The position numbers were made by a program, and so were the translations under genes. This document shows positions 8,981 through 17,690 of a DNA stretch of 64,000 nucleotides, in pieces. How positions within the stretch are numbered: the stretch's first letter is position 1; every line of letters begins with the position of its first letter. Where the stretch lies: assembly GCF_008124885.1 (NCBI RefSeq), contig NZ_VNHX01000001.1, positions 186,001 to 250,000 on the forward strand, written 5' to 3'. The DNA is from Sphingobacterium allocomposti. Its GTDB lineage: Bacteria; Bacteroidota; Bacteroidia; Sphingobacteriales; Sphingobacteriaceae. Below the pieces are notes generated by a model. That model saw only the letters and a program-made list of their open reading frames with translations, searched no databases and was not told where the DNA came from.

Positions 8981-10033
8981 CTAGCGCGACAGATCCTCTT
9001 TTTTAGGGAACATCAAGGACGCTACAATACTCAACACCAAAATGGATACAATGATGATTAGCGAGTGAATCGTTTCAAAGCCAAACTCTTCCAGCCAACT
9101 GTGGAGAAGCATCTTTGCCCCAATAAAAATCAGTAGAAAAGCCAGCCCCACTTTCAGGTAATGGAACTTATGGATAATGTTCACCAAAAGGAAGAACATA
9201 GATCTTAGCCCCAACACCGCAAAAATATTTGAGAAGAACACAATGTATGGGTCTTTGGTTACGGAGAAAATTGCCGGTATTGAATCGACAGCGAAGATTA
9301 AATCCGTGAATTCGATGACGAGGAGTACCAAAAACAATGGAGTCATGTACCGGACGCCGTTTTCCACGTGAAAGAAGCGTCCTCCATCCAGTTTTGGAGT
9401 CACTTTAAAGTACTTTGAAGCAAATTTTACAACCGCGTGGTTCTGTGGATCCACTTCTTCTTCTTTATTGCGGTTTATGTACATGTTGATACCCGTGTAT
9501 ACAAGGAACGCCCCGAAAACGTACAATATCCATCCAAATTTAGCGATTAATGCGGCACCCACGAAGATAAAGATACAGCGTAGGACAATGGCGCCGATGA
9601 TACCCCATACTAATACCTTGTGGTAGTATTTCTCGGGAATTCCGAAGGAAGAAAACAGCAGTACCATGACAAATATATTATCCACAGAGAGTGCGTATTC
9701 GACCACATACCCCGTGAGATATTCTATCGTAAGGTTGCGGTTGTACAACTGGATACTGGCTGCCAGGTCGTTGTCATAGACGGCGATATTATGGTAATGT
9801 TTTGCAATGACTTCGCGCAATGTAGCGAAATCGTGTACATCGTGGAGCTCATTGCCCCAGAAGTATAACACTAAGCCAAACGCCAAAGCAAAAAGCACCC
9901 AAACTGCGCTCATGATGGCAGCCGACTTCAGCGAAACAGGCTTGTCGCTTTTGGAGAACAACCCAAGGTCTATCGCTAACATGAGGACAATAAAGACAAT
10001 AAATCCTCCAAAAAATAACAACTCGTGGCTCAT
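8981..10033 (-). CDS. TerC/Alx-family integral membrane protein
   Basis: A 350-aa protein with about nine predicted membrane segments. TerC hallmarks are present: LAIDLGLF near 23-30, EYALSVDNIFVMVLLFS near 112-128 and EFTDLIFAVDSIPAIF in the middle, each with an acidic residue inside the membrane. Family members (Alx, MeeF/MeeY, YceF) are linked to manganese export and metalation of exported proteins; the exact ion here is inferred. It starts 20 bp after the polyprenyl synthase stop, so the two are likely co-transcribed. The repeat block abuts the stop codon. Confidence 0.92.
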   Translation of the reverse strand: MSHELLFFGGFIVFIVLMLAIDLGLFSKSDKPVSLKSAAIMSAVWVLFALAFGLVLYFWGNELHDVHDFATLREVIAKHYHNIAVYDNDLAASIQLYNRNLTIEYLTGYVVEYALSVDNIFVMVLLFSSFGIPEKYYHKVLVWGIIGAIVLRCIFIFVGAALIAKFGWILYVFGAFLVYTGINMYINRNKEEEVDPQNHAVVKFASKYFKVTPKLDGGRFFHVENGVRYMTPLFLVLLVIEFTDLIFAVDSIPAIFSVTKDPYIVFFSNIFAVLGLRSMFFLLVNIIHKFHYLKVGLAFLLIFIGAKMLLHSWLEEFGFETIHSLIIIVSILVLSIVASLMFPKKEDLSR

Positions 10034-10053
10034 AGTGTATAGTAATAGTAAAT

Positions 10054-11025
10054 CTATTTTTTTCTTTCTGTTGTAAAACGCACCAGCTGTTCCAGTGCGG
10101 CCTTATACCTGTTGTCCGGAAAGCTCTTCAAGATGTCAAAAGCTTCTTGCTGGTACTGCATCATGCGCTCGGTCGCATATTCCATGCCTCCGCTGCTTCG
10201 GACAAAAGCGATGACTTCTGCGACCTTTTCTTTGTTCTCACTGTGGTTACGTACCAGGTTGATGATGCGGCGTTTCTCAGACGTTGGTGTGTTACGCAGT
10301 GCATATATCAACGGTAGCGTCATTTTCTTCTCCTTGATATCGTTTCCGACAGGTTTGCCAACATCGTCAAGACCGAAGTCGAAAAGATCGTCTTTGATCT
10401 GAAAGGCGATACCAACCTTCTCGCCAAACGACTGCATGAGTTGGGTGTCTTCGGCGGATGCGCCCACCGATGACGCTCCGCATGCGCAGCAGGACGCAAT
10501 CAGGGAAGCTGTCTTCTTCCGTATAATCTCAAAATATATATGTTCCTCAATATCCAATTTTCGTGCCTTTTCTATTTGAAGCAGCTCGCCCTCACTCATC
10601 TGTTCCACAGCCTCGGAGACAATCTTCAATAGATTATGCTCCTCGTGTGTCACCGATAGAAGTAGGCCTTTCGACAGTAGGTAGTCGCCGACAAGTACGG
10701 CCACCTTATTTTTCCACAGCGCGTTGATAGAAAAAAATCCCCGCCGTGCGTTCGCGTTATCTACGACATCATCGTGTACTAGAGAAGCCGTATGTAACAG
10801 CTCCACTAAGGAGGCTCCCCGATAGGTAGAATCGTTTATAGTGCCACAGACACCTGCCGATAGAAAAACAAACATCGGGCGCATCTGTTTTCCCTTTTGC
10901 TTGATAAGATATTGGGTGATACGGTTTAATAGCGGGACGTTACTGCGCATCGATTCTTTAAACCGACCTTCAAATAGTTCGAGCTCTTGGGCTATGGGCG
11001 TTTGTATATCTTTTAATTTCAGCAT
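10054..11025 (-). CDS. All-trans polyprenyl diphosphate synthase
   Basis: Adds isopentenyl units to make the long prenyl chain used for menaquinone side chains. The 323-aa sequence has the first aspartate-rich motif DDVVD at 85-89 followed by NARRG, and the second motif KDDLFDFGLDD near 217-227. KGKQMRP near 44-50 is the diphosphate-binding lead-in. It resembles octaprenyl/solanesyl synthases (IspB type) more than FPP synthases because the second motif is followed by VGKPVGNDIKEKKMTLPL. It is the first of a two-gene unit with terC. Confidence 0.93.
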   Translation of the reverse strand: MLKLKDIQTPIAQELELFEGRFKESMRSNVPLLNRITQYLIKQKGKQMRPMFVFLSAGVCGTINDSTYRGASLVELLHTASLVHDDVVDNANARRGFFSINALWKNKVAVLVGDYLLSKGLLLSVTHEEHNLLKIVSEAVEQMSEGELLQIEKARKLDIEEHIYFEIIRKKTASLIASCCACGASSVGASAEDTQLMQSFGEKVGIAFQIKDDLFDFGLDDVGKPVGNDIKEKKMTLPLIYALRNTPTSEKRRIINLVRNHSENKEKVAEVIAFVRSSGGMEYATERMMQYQQEAFDILKSFPDNRYKAALEQLVRFTTERKK

Positions 11026-11141
11026 GGAAAATGGTTATATAACCATATCTTTTTAGCGGTTAAATCTGCAATAAAGATAAGAAATGTCCTTGATTGCCGA
11101 AACACAAACACGCGAATGAATAATTATTCGCATGAAATAGA

Positions 11142-11705
11142 TTATAAAGTGTCTACAGCTGATTCCAACTCTCTATACCATTCCTCGCCGTATTCGCGTA
11201 TAAGAGGTTCTTTCAGAAATTTGTATACAGGCACGCCAAGTTCTTTGCCGAACGTACATGCGTCATGGCAGATGTGCCAGCGATCGTAGTGCAGCACATC
11301 GAACTCGGGGTAATGTGTAACGCGGATAGGGTATAGGTGACAGGAAATAGGTTTCTTCCAATGTACGTCGCCCAGTTCGTAGGCTTTTTCAATGGCACAT
11401 TTCGTGATGCCGTTTTCCCACGTTACGTAAGCACACTCTTTATTGCCATCCACACATGGCGTCGTCAGATCGCCGTCCTTGTCAATAACATGGGTACCCT
11501 GCTCTTCTATGGTTTGGATTCCCTTTTCGGTCATATAGGGCTTCACTTTCGGATAGATTTCCTGTAATATGGCGGTTTCCCTGGCAAGCAGCGGAGCGCC
11601 GGCGTCGCCTTCCACGCAGCAAATACCCTTACATTTTGTCAGGTTGCATACAAAATCGTTCTTGGCAATATCCTCATGCACCAGCACGCGACCAACTTCA
11701 ATCAT
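11142..11705 (-). CDS. DUF3109 family cysteine-rich protein
   Basis: A 187-aa protein with a conserved set of cysteines: CNLTKCKGICC near 21-31, PCVDGNKEC, KCAIE, SCHLYPIR and CHDACTFG. This pattern resembles YkgJ/FliB-like zinc or iron-sulfur clusters and defines DUF3109. The biochemical role is not known. It follows the DUF3108 gene with an 11-bp gap, as part of a minus-strand run DUF2480-DUF3108-DUF3109. Confidence 0.85.
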   Translation of the reverse strand: MIEVGRVLVHEDIAKNDFVCNLTKCKGICCVEGDAGAPLLARETAILQEIYPKVKPYMTEKGIQTIEEQGTHVIDKDGDLTTPCVDGNKECAYVTWENGITKCAIEKAYELGDVHWKKPISCHLYPIRVTHYPEFDVLHYDRWHICHDACTFGKELGVPVYKFLKEPLIREYGEEWYRELESAVDTL

Positions 11706-11716
11706 ATTCTTCTCTT

Positions 11717-12508
11717 CTACTTTGAATAACTTACACGCTCACCAAGTTTATATTTTAGTCCGCTAGCCTGGACCAGCTCCATGGTGACGGAGCCTATTAA
11801 TATTTCGACCTGAGCCTTTACGGGGATACGATTGCCATCATTGGTCACCCATAGTAACAACTGGCTGTCCTTTTTAAAAATCCGCCCAGGGGTAATCTCC
11901 GGACTGAATTTAAGACATTCGACAGTGCCCAGCGGCGTTTTTATTTTTTCGACGCCGAGATACCGGACACCAAGCTGCGCAACCTCATCGTTCAAAAAAT
12001 AGCTAATCTTAAACGTACCTCCCTTTTTCAAAGACGACAAGTCGAGGTTCCGCGAAAAATAATAGGCCGACAGCAAATCGAAAAATTGGGATGTCGGACT
12101 CGTGAAGGTGCCCTTTTTACCGGTTACCTTCTTACTCTTATGATCGAATGTCGCATATTCTCTGCGGGTATAGCTGCCCTCGTGTATGTCCTCGGTGTAA
12201 AGGTAAGGAAGGTAGGTATCTCCGTCAATGTAAGAATCATACTGGTTTTTTACCGTATAGAACACAGAAAAAGCTCCCGAAGTTTGTCCAAAGGCGGACA
12301 GGTGGTATACATTTGGATTGCTGAAACGTAACTTAGATTTCTCGACCTTCAACGTTCCTGTTGCGGCAGAGATGATTCCGTACCGCAGCTTGTAGGTCAA
12401 TTTTTCTCCTTCTTTATAGGTGGGATTGGGAAGGTAGGGCAAGGTCTGTCCGTAGGTCAGATAGATACTTCCTAAGCACAGTACAGCAGCGATGAATAGA
12501 TTTCTCAT
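11717..12508 (-). CDS. DUF3108 family exported protein
   Basis: From the ATG at 12508 it is 263 aa with a signal peptide (MRNLFIAAVLCLGSIYLTYG). An upstream in-frame start at 12619 would overlap the DUF2480 gene by 80 bp and bury the signal peptide, so it is rejected. The beta-rich body (EGEKLTYKLRYG, YDSYIDGDTYLPYLYTED, LLLWVTNDGNRIPVKAQ) matches DUF3108, a family with a LolB/lipoprotein-like fold predicted to act in the periplasm or at the outer membrane. Function unknown. It lies 31 bp after DUF2480. Confidence 0.85.
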   Translation of the reverse strand: MRNLFIAAVLCLGSIYLTYGQTLPYLPNPTYKEGEKLTYKLRYGIISAATGTLKVEKSKLRFSNPNVYHLSAFGQTSGAFSVFYTVKNQYDSYIDGDTYLPYLYTEDIHEGSYTRREYATFDHKSKKVTGKKGTFTSPTSQFFDLLSAYYFSRNLDLSSLKKGGTFKISYFLNDEVAQLGVRYLGVEKIKTPLGTVECLKFSPEITPGRIFKKDSQLLLWVTNDGNRIPVKAQVEILIGSVTMELVQASGLKYKLGERVSYSK

Positions 12509-12539
12509 ATAAGGAGTGACAAATAAGAATGTCAATAGT

Positions 12540-13055
12540 TTAACTTTTCCTTTTGTAAACGGGAACGGTAGAGCAGGGCTCTCCATACATAATGCTTTTC
12601 GCCACTTTGCTGAGCGCAACCGTGAATGTTACGAACGCCGATTCGGGAACATAGATATCACCGCAGCCTTTGACAACAACCCGTTGATCTGCATAGTCTT
12701 CGTAAGCGATTTTGCTCAACGCCTCCTGAAAGAGGTTGTTTAACACTGTTTCCTTATCGCCGAAATGTACAGAAGCGGCATGCGGTTCCAGTTTATTCGC
12801 CAACAGCATATACGCCCATGTGGGGACAATGGCGTCGGTCGAGCAGATAATGCCAACATGTTTGTTTGCGTATTGGCTCCAGTCGTGATTCTTGATAAAT
12901 TCTCTAAAATCCTTCTCTTTTAGAATCAGACCATGAAAAAGGTTGTCTTTGATGTCATAAATTACGATATCCTCTTTAGGGGCATAGTTCGCTAAGTCGA
13001 TAGTGATCAGCCCGCTTTGAGCTACCTTGTTGACGATGTTTTCCTGAATATCCAT
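12540..13055 (-). CDS. DUF2480 family protein
   Basis: A 171-aa soluble protein with no signal peptide, starting MDIQENIVNKVAQSG. The segments IDLANYAP, FREFIKNHDWSQYANKHVG and VVVKGCGDIYVPESAFV are characteristic of DUF2480, a Bacteroidota family with no assigned function. First gene of a three-gene minus-strand run with DUF3108 and DUF3109. The strong terminator of the upstream PpiD gene separates it from that gene. Confidence 0.85.
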   Translation of the reverse strand: MDIQENIVNKVAQSGLITIDLANYAPKEDIVIYDIKDNLFHGLILKEKDFREFIKNHDWSQYANKHVGIICSTDAIVPTWAYMLLANKLEPHAASVHFGDKETVLNNLFQEALSKIAYEDYADQRVVVKGCGDIYVPESAFVTFTVALSKVAKSIMYGEPCSTVPVYKRKS

Positions 13056-13065
13056 AGTACGTAAA

Positions 13066-13095
13066 CAAAAAAAGCCGGATAATATTTATCCGGCT
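13066..13095 (-). terminator. Intrinsic terminator of the PpiD gene
   Basis: A perfect 10-bp stem (AGCCGGATAA and its complement, 13073-13082 and 13086-13095) with a 3-nt loop. On the minus strand seven T follow. It begins 21 bp past the PpiD stop. Confidence 0.9.
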
Positions 13096-13115
13096 ATAAA
13101 GTTAACGATTATATC

Positions 13116-15224
13116 TTAATAGAATCTAATGCGATTGTCATCAATATCTGCTTTATTTTGAAGCGCTTGATAGATAGATGACCACGAGCGCTGAGCCTTT
13201 GTAGTCTGCATCTGTTTCTTTTGGTTGTTGACCTCGCTGGCGACGAGCTCGGCGGGGTTAACAAAGCCTGTCACCTGTACCGCATACACGCCTTGCGTGC
13301 CTTTAACAGATTTTGAAAGCTTATTTGGCTGCAGGCCAAACGCTGTTCCGACAACGGACGGCTCCAATGCTACACCTGGTAAAACAGGATTGGCCAACAC
13401 GATATTTTCTACGCTAACGGCGGTCTTTCCGAGCTTTTGAGCTGCCTGGTCGATCGTGGACGCTCCGTTTAACGCATTGTTAAGTTTCTCTGTAAGCATT
13501 TTTGCTTTTACCTCGTTTCTAACCTGCGCCTCGATATGTGGTTTTACCGCATCCAATGACAATAAGCCTTTAGGTTGTATGTCAACGACCCGTGCAACAA
13601 TAAAGTTCTCCTCGGTATCGAAGATTTTGTCGGTAACCTCGCCCTTTTTCGCTTCAAAAGCCCAACGGACGAGCTCTCTCGGAACGTCTACGCCGTTGAA
13701 ATTGTTGTCCATGGCAATGACGCGGTCTACCTTTTGCGCCTTTAAGCCGTGCTTTGTTGCTGTTTCCGCAAAGTTTTTGCTGTTTGCATCGCCGAAGAAG
13801 TTATTGGCCTTCGCATAGGCGGCGTCCGTTGTCGCTTTACCGCTGTTGATATTTTTCGTGACTATGGCTGCCTTTACAATTTTCGAATTTCCGATCTGTT
13901 TTTCAATCTTAATGATATGCGTACCAAAGCGGCTGTTTACCACAACTACATCGCCCGCTTTACCTGAAAACACAGCTTCGTCGAACTCAGGAACCATTTG
14001 TCCGCGCGGGAAAGTACCCAAATCTCCGCCGTTGACTTTGCTGTTTTGGTCGACACTGAATTGTACGGCCAGTGCGGAGAAACTTTCGCCCTGCTGTATA
14101 AGCGCTTTGATGGAATCAGCTTTCGCCTTGGCTTTTTCAACACCGCCCTCCGCCGTAGCGTTCAACAGAATATGAGAAGCTTTGACCGAGTCCGGACTAA
14201 ACTTGGCGTCTACAACTTTTGCGATTTCGAACGCGCCGTTTGATAAGAACGGACCCACAGTCGTTCCCACCGGTACGTTAAATAGTACAGAATCCAAGGC
14301 TGGGCTTACCTGTCCTTTGCGGATATACGAGAACGGGTGTTTTGTATCCGAGTTTACTGCCGCGAATAGAGAGTCTGTTTTAGAGCTTGTCAGCTCAGCT
14401 TTAAGCTGTTCTATCGTAGATTTTGTAGCCGCTGTATCATTGGCCGTTGGTGTAGCGTCAAACAGAACAAACTCAACGGTTCTTGTTTCCTCTGGATTTT
14501 TGAAACCGTTTTTGTGCGTATCATAATAGGCTTTGTAATCTGCATCGCTAAGTTTGATCTCCGAGTCCTTTACCGAAGAATAGTCCAGCATCAGATATTT
14601 GAAGTTCGCCAGTTTGTTCCGCAGGCTATATTCTTCCTGAACTTCCAACGAGGTAACATATACGCTGCTGCTGAGCAGGTTCGAGTATTTCTGGTTTAGA
14701 CGTTCATTGCGGATATTTTCCAACAGCATGTTCCATTGGTGTTGCATCTCCGGTGTCCCTTGGGTATTCACCTGTGAAATAAAGGTGTTCAACTGGTTTT
14801 TATCGAACATGCCTGTTTCAGGATTTGTAAACGCCTGAACGATCTGTGGAGAAGGGTTCGCTCCTGTGACAAGGCTGTTTAACTCATCTTTGCTTACGCT
14901 CAGACCGATCTTTTCTATTTCCTGTTTTAAGAGCTCCTGCGACACAAATTGGTTCCACACCTGCTGTACGGCATAGTTGCGGATCTGAGGAGACCCTGCT
15001 CCGCCCATTTGTTGCTGATACATCGCCGTCGTCTGCTCCACCTGAGCGTTAAATTGTTGATAGTCGATGGATTCTCCGTTCACGCTACCTACTTGATTCT
15101 GATTTTTCATCCAGAAAGGAGTTCCATAGTTTATGATATCTCCCAATAAAAACGCAACAATTGCTAAACCAATGATGGTTACAACTAACCCCGCACGGTT
15201 TCGCAAATAGCTCATTAATCCCAT
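13116..15224 (-). CDS. Membrane-anchored peptidyl-prolyl isomerase, PpiD-like
   Basis: Periplasmic folding helper for outer-membrane and secreted proteins. The 702-aa sequence starts with a membrane anchor (GLVVTIIGLAIVAFLLGDII, about residues 12-31), then a SurA-N-like helical region (residues 40-240), and one parvulin domain (VKASHILLNA through RFGTHIIKIEK, about residues 345-445). The C-terminal 250 residues are another helical chaperone-like part. PpiD of E. coli is 623 aa with the same order. It ends at its own terminator; the LptC gene is 153 bp upstream on the same strand. Confidence 0.9.
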   Translation of the reverse strand: MGLMSYLRNRAGLVVTIIGLAIVAFLLGDIINYGTPFWMKNQNQVGSVNGESIDYQQFNAQVEQTTAMYQQQMGGAGSPQIRNYAVQQVWNQFVSQELLKQEIEKIGLSVSKDELNSLVTGANPSPQIVQAFTNPETGMFDKNQLNTFISQVNTQGTPEMQHQWNMLLENIRNERLNQKYSNLLSSSVYVTSLEVQEEYSLRNKLANFKYLMLDYSSVKDSEIKLSDADYKAYYDTHKNGFKNPEETRTVEFVLFDATPTANDTAATKSTIEQLKAELTSSKTDSLFAAVNSDTKHPFSYIRKGQVSPALDSVLFNVPVGTTVGPFLSNGAFEIAKVVDAKFSPDSVKASHILLNATAEGGVEKAKAKADSIKALIQQGESFSALAVQFSVDQNSKVNGGDLGTFPRGQMVPEFDEAVFSGKAGDVVVVNSRFGTHIIKIEKQIGNSKIVKAAIVTKNINSGKATTDAAYAKANNFFGDANSKNFAETATKHGLKAQKVDRVIAMDNNFNGVDVPRELVRWAFEAKKGEVTDKIFDTEENFIVARVVDIQPKGLLSLDAVKPHIEAQVRNEVKAKMLTEKLNNALNGASTIDQAAQKLGKTAVSVENIVLANPVLPGVALEPSVVGTAFGLQPNKLSKSVKGTQGVYAVQVTGFVNPAELVASEVNNQKKQMQTTKAQRSWSSIYQALQNKADIDDNRIRFY

Positions 15225-15377
15225 AGTCTATATACTGTGTTTATTTTGTAATTGCTTGTTTTCAGTTATTTAATTGACTTTCTTAAAAACAAGGCGCAAG
15301 ATACAACTTTTATGAAAAAAAATAGAAAAAATTGCGTAGGTGCGAAACTAAATTTGGAAAAATTTGTTACGCCTGTC

Positions 15378-15980
15378 CTAATGGCCGAACGACGGCAACT
15401 GCTGATCGCCGGAGGGGATATAAAAGCCGGTCATGTTCTGACCGTCGATTTTTTTGAAGTCGGTATCAGAAACGAAGGATGTGGCCTGTAGGCTTCCCCG
15501 CTGATCTTTAAAGTCGAAGGTGATGGGAACTGTATTATAGTAGATCTGTTTTTTCTCATCATAGAACAACTCCTCGGTTTTGATGATGGATCCATCAGCC
15601 ATATTAACTACTACATTTTTCCGAAAGACGGTGAGACCCTCTTTCTCCTTACGCGTAGCCATGTCCGACTTGATCCGCTGCGATTCCTGTCCGTTTTCAT
15701 CGAAAAAGCGGATCAGTACGCCTTTTCTAAACTCAAACAGTCCAATGCTATCTGGGTACTCCCGTAATTCAGGTCCTGTAAGCTCCGCTTTGACGACCGC
15801 CGAATCACTGTAGATGACTGTCACGTCTTTTGAAATGTTAACATTTTCTTCCTGCTGTATATTCGCAATTTTTTCGACGTCCCGCAGATCATTTTCACAG
15901 GCGACAAACGCGATCGCCCCCAGCAGAAATAGCATCGGGGGCAGAAAACGGTATATGCTATCGCCTATCAGCCGTTTCAT
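15378..15980 (-). CDS. lptC: LPS export protein LptC
   Basis: A 200-aa bitopic or lipid-anchored periplasmic protein of the LPS transport bridge (LptB2FGCADE). The N-terminus is hydrophobic and contains FLLGAIAFVAC, a possible lipobox with Cys28. The rest is a beta-jellyroll pattern (VTVIYSDSAVVKAELTGPEL, LFEFRKGVLIRFFDENGQ, KNVVVNMADGSIIKTEELFYD), typical of Bacteroidota LptC. The neighbouring barrel protein and PpiD also serve the envelope, but whether the three are co-transcribed is not shown by the sequence. Confidence 0.85.
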   Translation of the reverse strand: MKRLIGDSIYRFLPPMLFLLGAIAFVACENDLRDVEKIANIQQEENVNISKDVTVIYSDSAVVKAELTGPELREYPDSIGLFEFRKGVLIRFFDENGQESQRIKSDMATRKEKEGLTVFRKNVVVNMADGSIIKTEELFYDEKKQIYYNTVPITFDFKDQRGSLQATSFVSDTDFKKIDGQNMTGFYIPSGDQQLPSFGH

Positions 15981-16045
15981 ACGTGCAGAATATTCAATTG
16001 CGTGCTTAAATCTTTAATAGCATTCATGAGCGTACTATGTTCGGT

Positions 16046-17365
16046 TTAATCTAAGCTGCGACGGATAAACCAAGAGTCGTTGATGGTAAAACCAAAGTTG
16101 ATATTGATATAACGTTCGCGGACGAGGTTACTCTTTAACGTTCCCTGCTGGCCAAATTCGGCAGAAATGTTGACTTGGGAGAATGTGCGCCCGAAGTTCG
16201 TTTCCGGCAACGGGAACCCAAATCCAACTGTTACAGCCATGTCGTTAATCCGCTGGTTGCGGAAAACAACAGGCGTCTGGTTATAGCGGAAGCCCAGCCG
16301 GTAATCCACCTGGTTCCAGTAGCGTACGGATGTCGGGTCGGGTTTCAGTTGCCCGCCAACAGCAAAGCCGTAGCTTTTTTCCAGTTTATTGTGGCCTTCT
16401 CTAACCTGAAAATTAGACCAGTCGGCGTATTTAAAGTCGGCCCCCACCATCCAGTTGTAGCCCTTCGAAAGCGTGAAACCTACATTGTGTTTCAACGGTA
16501 AGGTGAGCTTCGAACTGCCGAACGTGTGCGTGCTGATGGTGTCCAACGGAGGGGCGATATAATCATCGGTGCGGTTTTCGGTAATGATAGTCATCCTGTC
16601 GCGGTTCGCGTTGATCTGATTGTTCAGGCTCCCACTGTAGCCAACTGTAAGGTTGTATTTCCTGTTTAAAGCTTTGCTATACTGAATCCCGTAATCAAGA
16701 CTCGCCCCGCGGATATTCCGCGTCTCTCTCAACTCCGTAGGATAGGCATTTGCCTCGCTGAGGAACGTGACCCGCGTAATATCATATAGGTTGCCGAACA
16801 GAAACCCCGCGTTTACGCCGACACTCAACCCTTTCACGGGAGACACACCGTACCCGGCAAATGCTTTATTTATACCGCCTTCACCCGTAACACTTTTCCT
16901 GTAAACAATATCACCGATAGATTCCGTACTTGACGCTGAATACCCCATGTCAGAGTAGGGTAGTAGGCCGAAGGCCAGCCCCCCGTATTTCGCCAGAGGA
17001 ACACCGATGGCTATATGGCCAAAGGCGAAATCAGCTGTGTGATCGCTACGGTCGTTTTTTGATAATTGTGTGAAGTTTCCGTACATACCAGCCTCAAGGA
17101 CTGTTCTGTTCAAGCCGGAATAGGAAGCGGGATTGGTTATATTCAATGTAGGAAGGCCGTTCAGATACCGGACACCCGCAGAAATACCGCCCATCGCCCT
17201 TGTCTGGGGAAAGAGGTCTTCACGCATCTGGCCTAGACCAAACTGTGAATAGGGAGAGTGAGAGGTTGACCGCTGTGCGTAACTTTGTTGTGTACCTAAA
17301 AGCGTAAGACCGAATAATAAGTGGAACGCTATTTTGGCAAAACTTCCTGTTGAGTGTCTGTGCAT
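16046..17365 (-). CDS. Outer-membrane beta-barrel protein, FadL-like
   Basis: A 439-aa protein with a signal peptide (residues 1-30, ending QQSYAQ). A glycine-rich N-terminal hatch (SPYSQFGLGQMREDLFPQTR, then MGGISAGVRY) resembles FadL/PorV-type proteins, and the remaining sequence alternates aromatic beta strands (LEAGMYGNFTQLS, AFGHIAIGVPLAKYGGLAFG, VGYSGSLNNQ). It ends FTINDSWFIRRSLD, without the usual terminal aromatic. The substrate is unknown. It lies 65 bp upstream of lptC on the same strand, and the two are probably one unit. Confidence 0.75.
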   Translation of the reverse strand: MHRHSTGSFAKIAFHLLFGLTLLGTQQSYAQRSTSHSPYSQFGLGQMREDLFPQTRAMGGISAGVRYLNGLPTLNITNPASYSGLNRTVLEAGMYGNFTQLSKNDRSDHTADFAFGHIAIGVPLAKYGGLAFGLLPYSDMGYSASSTESIGDIVYRKSVTGEGGINKAFAGYGVSPVKGLSVGVNAGFLFGNLYDITRVTFLSEANAYPTELRETRNIRGASLDYGIQYSKALNRKYNLTVGYSGSLNNQINANRDRMTIITENRTDDYIAPPLDTISTHTFGSSKLTLPLKHNVGFTLSKGYNWMVGADFKYADWSNFQVREGHNKLEKSYGFAVGGQLKPDPTSVRYWNQVDYRLGFRYNQTPVVFRNQRINDMAVTVGFGFPLPETNFGRTFSQVNISAEFGQQGTLKSNLVRERYININFGFTINDSWFIRRSLD

Positions 17366-17690
17366 ATATACGTGTTGTTACATTTCAGCAAATCCAGCAT
17401 TTACTATTCATTTTAGGCTTTATTTGTTGCTGGGCCTATAAAATAGGTAATTTACTAAAATGATTGCTCTTTCAAAATTTGTTACAAAACTATCTAATTT
17501 TTAATTATTCCGTTAGTTCTATTTGTTAAAAAAGGTTAATCGGCTTGTAATGAAAAAGTTAGCCAAAAAAAAGCGGAATGTTACGTAGTAAGCGCCGCTG
17601 TGCTTTTTCAGCGCCGTGAGCCGCCGACCGCCGTTGCATGTGATAGCGCAGGCTAATCACGGGCGCGGCACGATCAGCCTCGTTCGATTG
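17366..17690. other. Intergenic region with inverted TTACGTAG ends
   Basis: An AT-rich 325-bp gap. TTACGTAG at 17581-17588 and its complement CTACGTAA at 17691-17698 (the latter overlapping the DUF6427 stop codon) bracket a GC-richer segment. GCGCCGCTGTGC and TCAGCGCC inside it could form a terminator-like hairpin for the minus-strand gene. No gene is seen. Confidence 0.4.
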
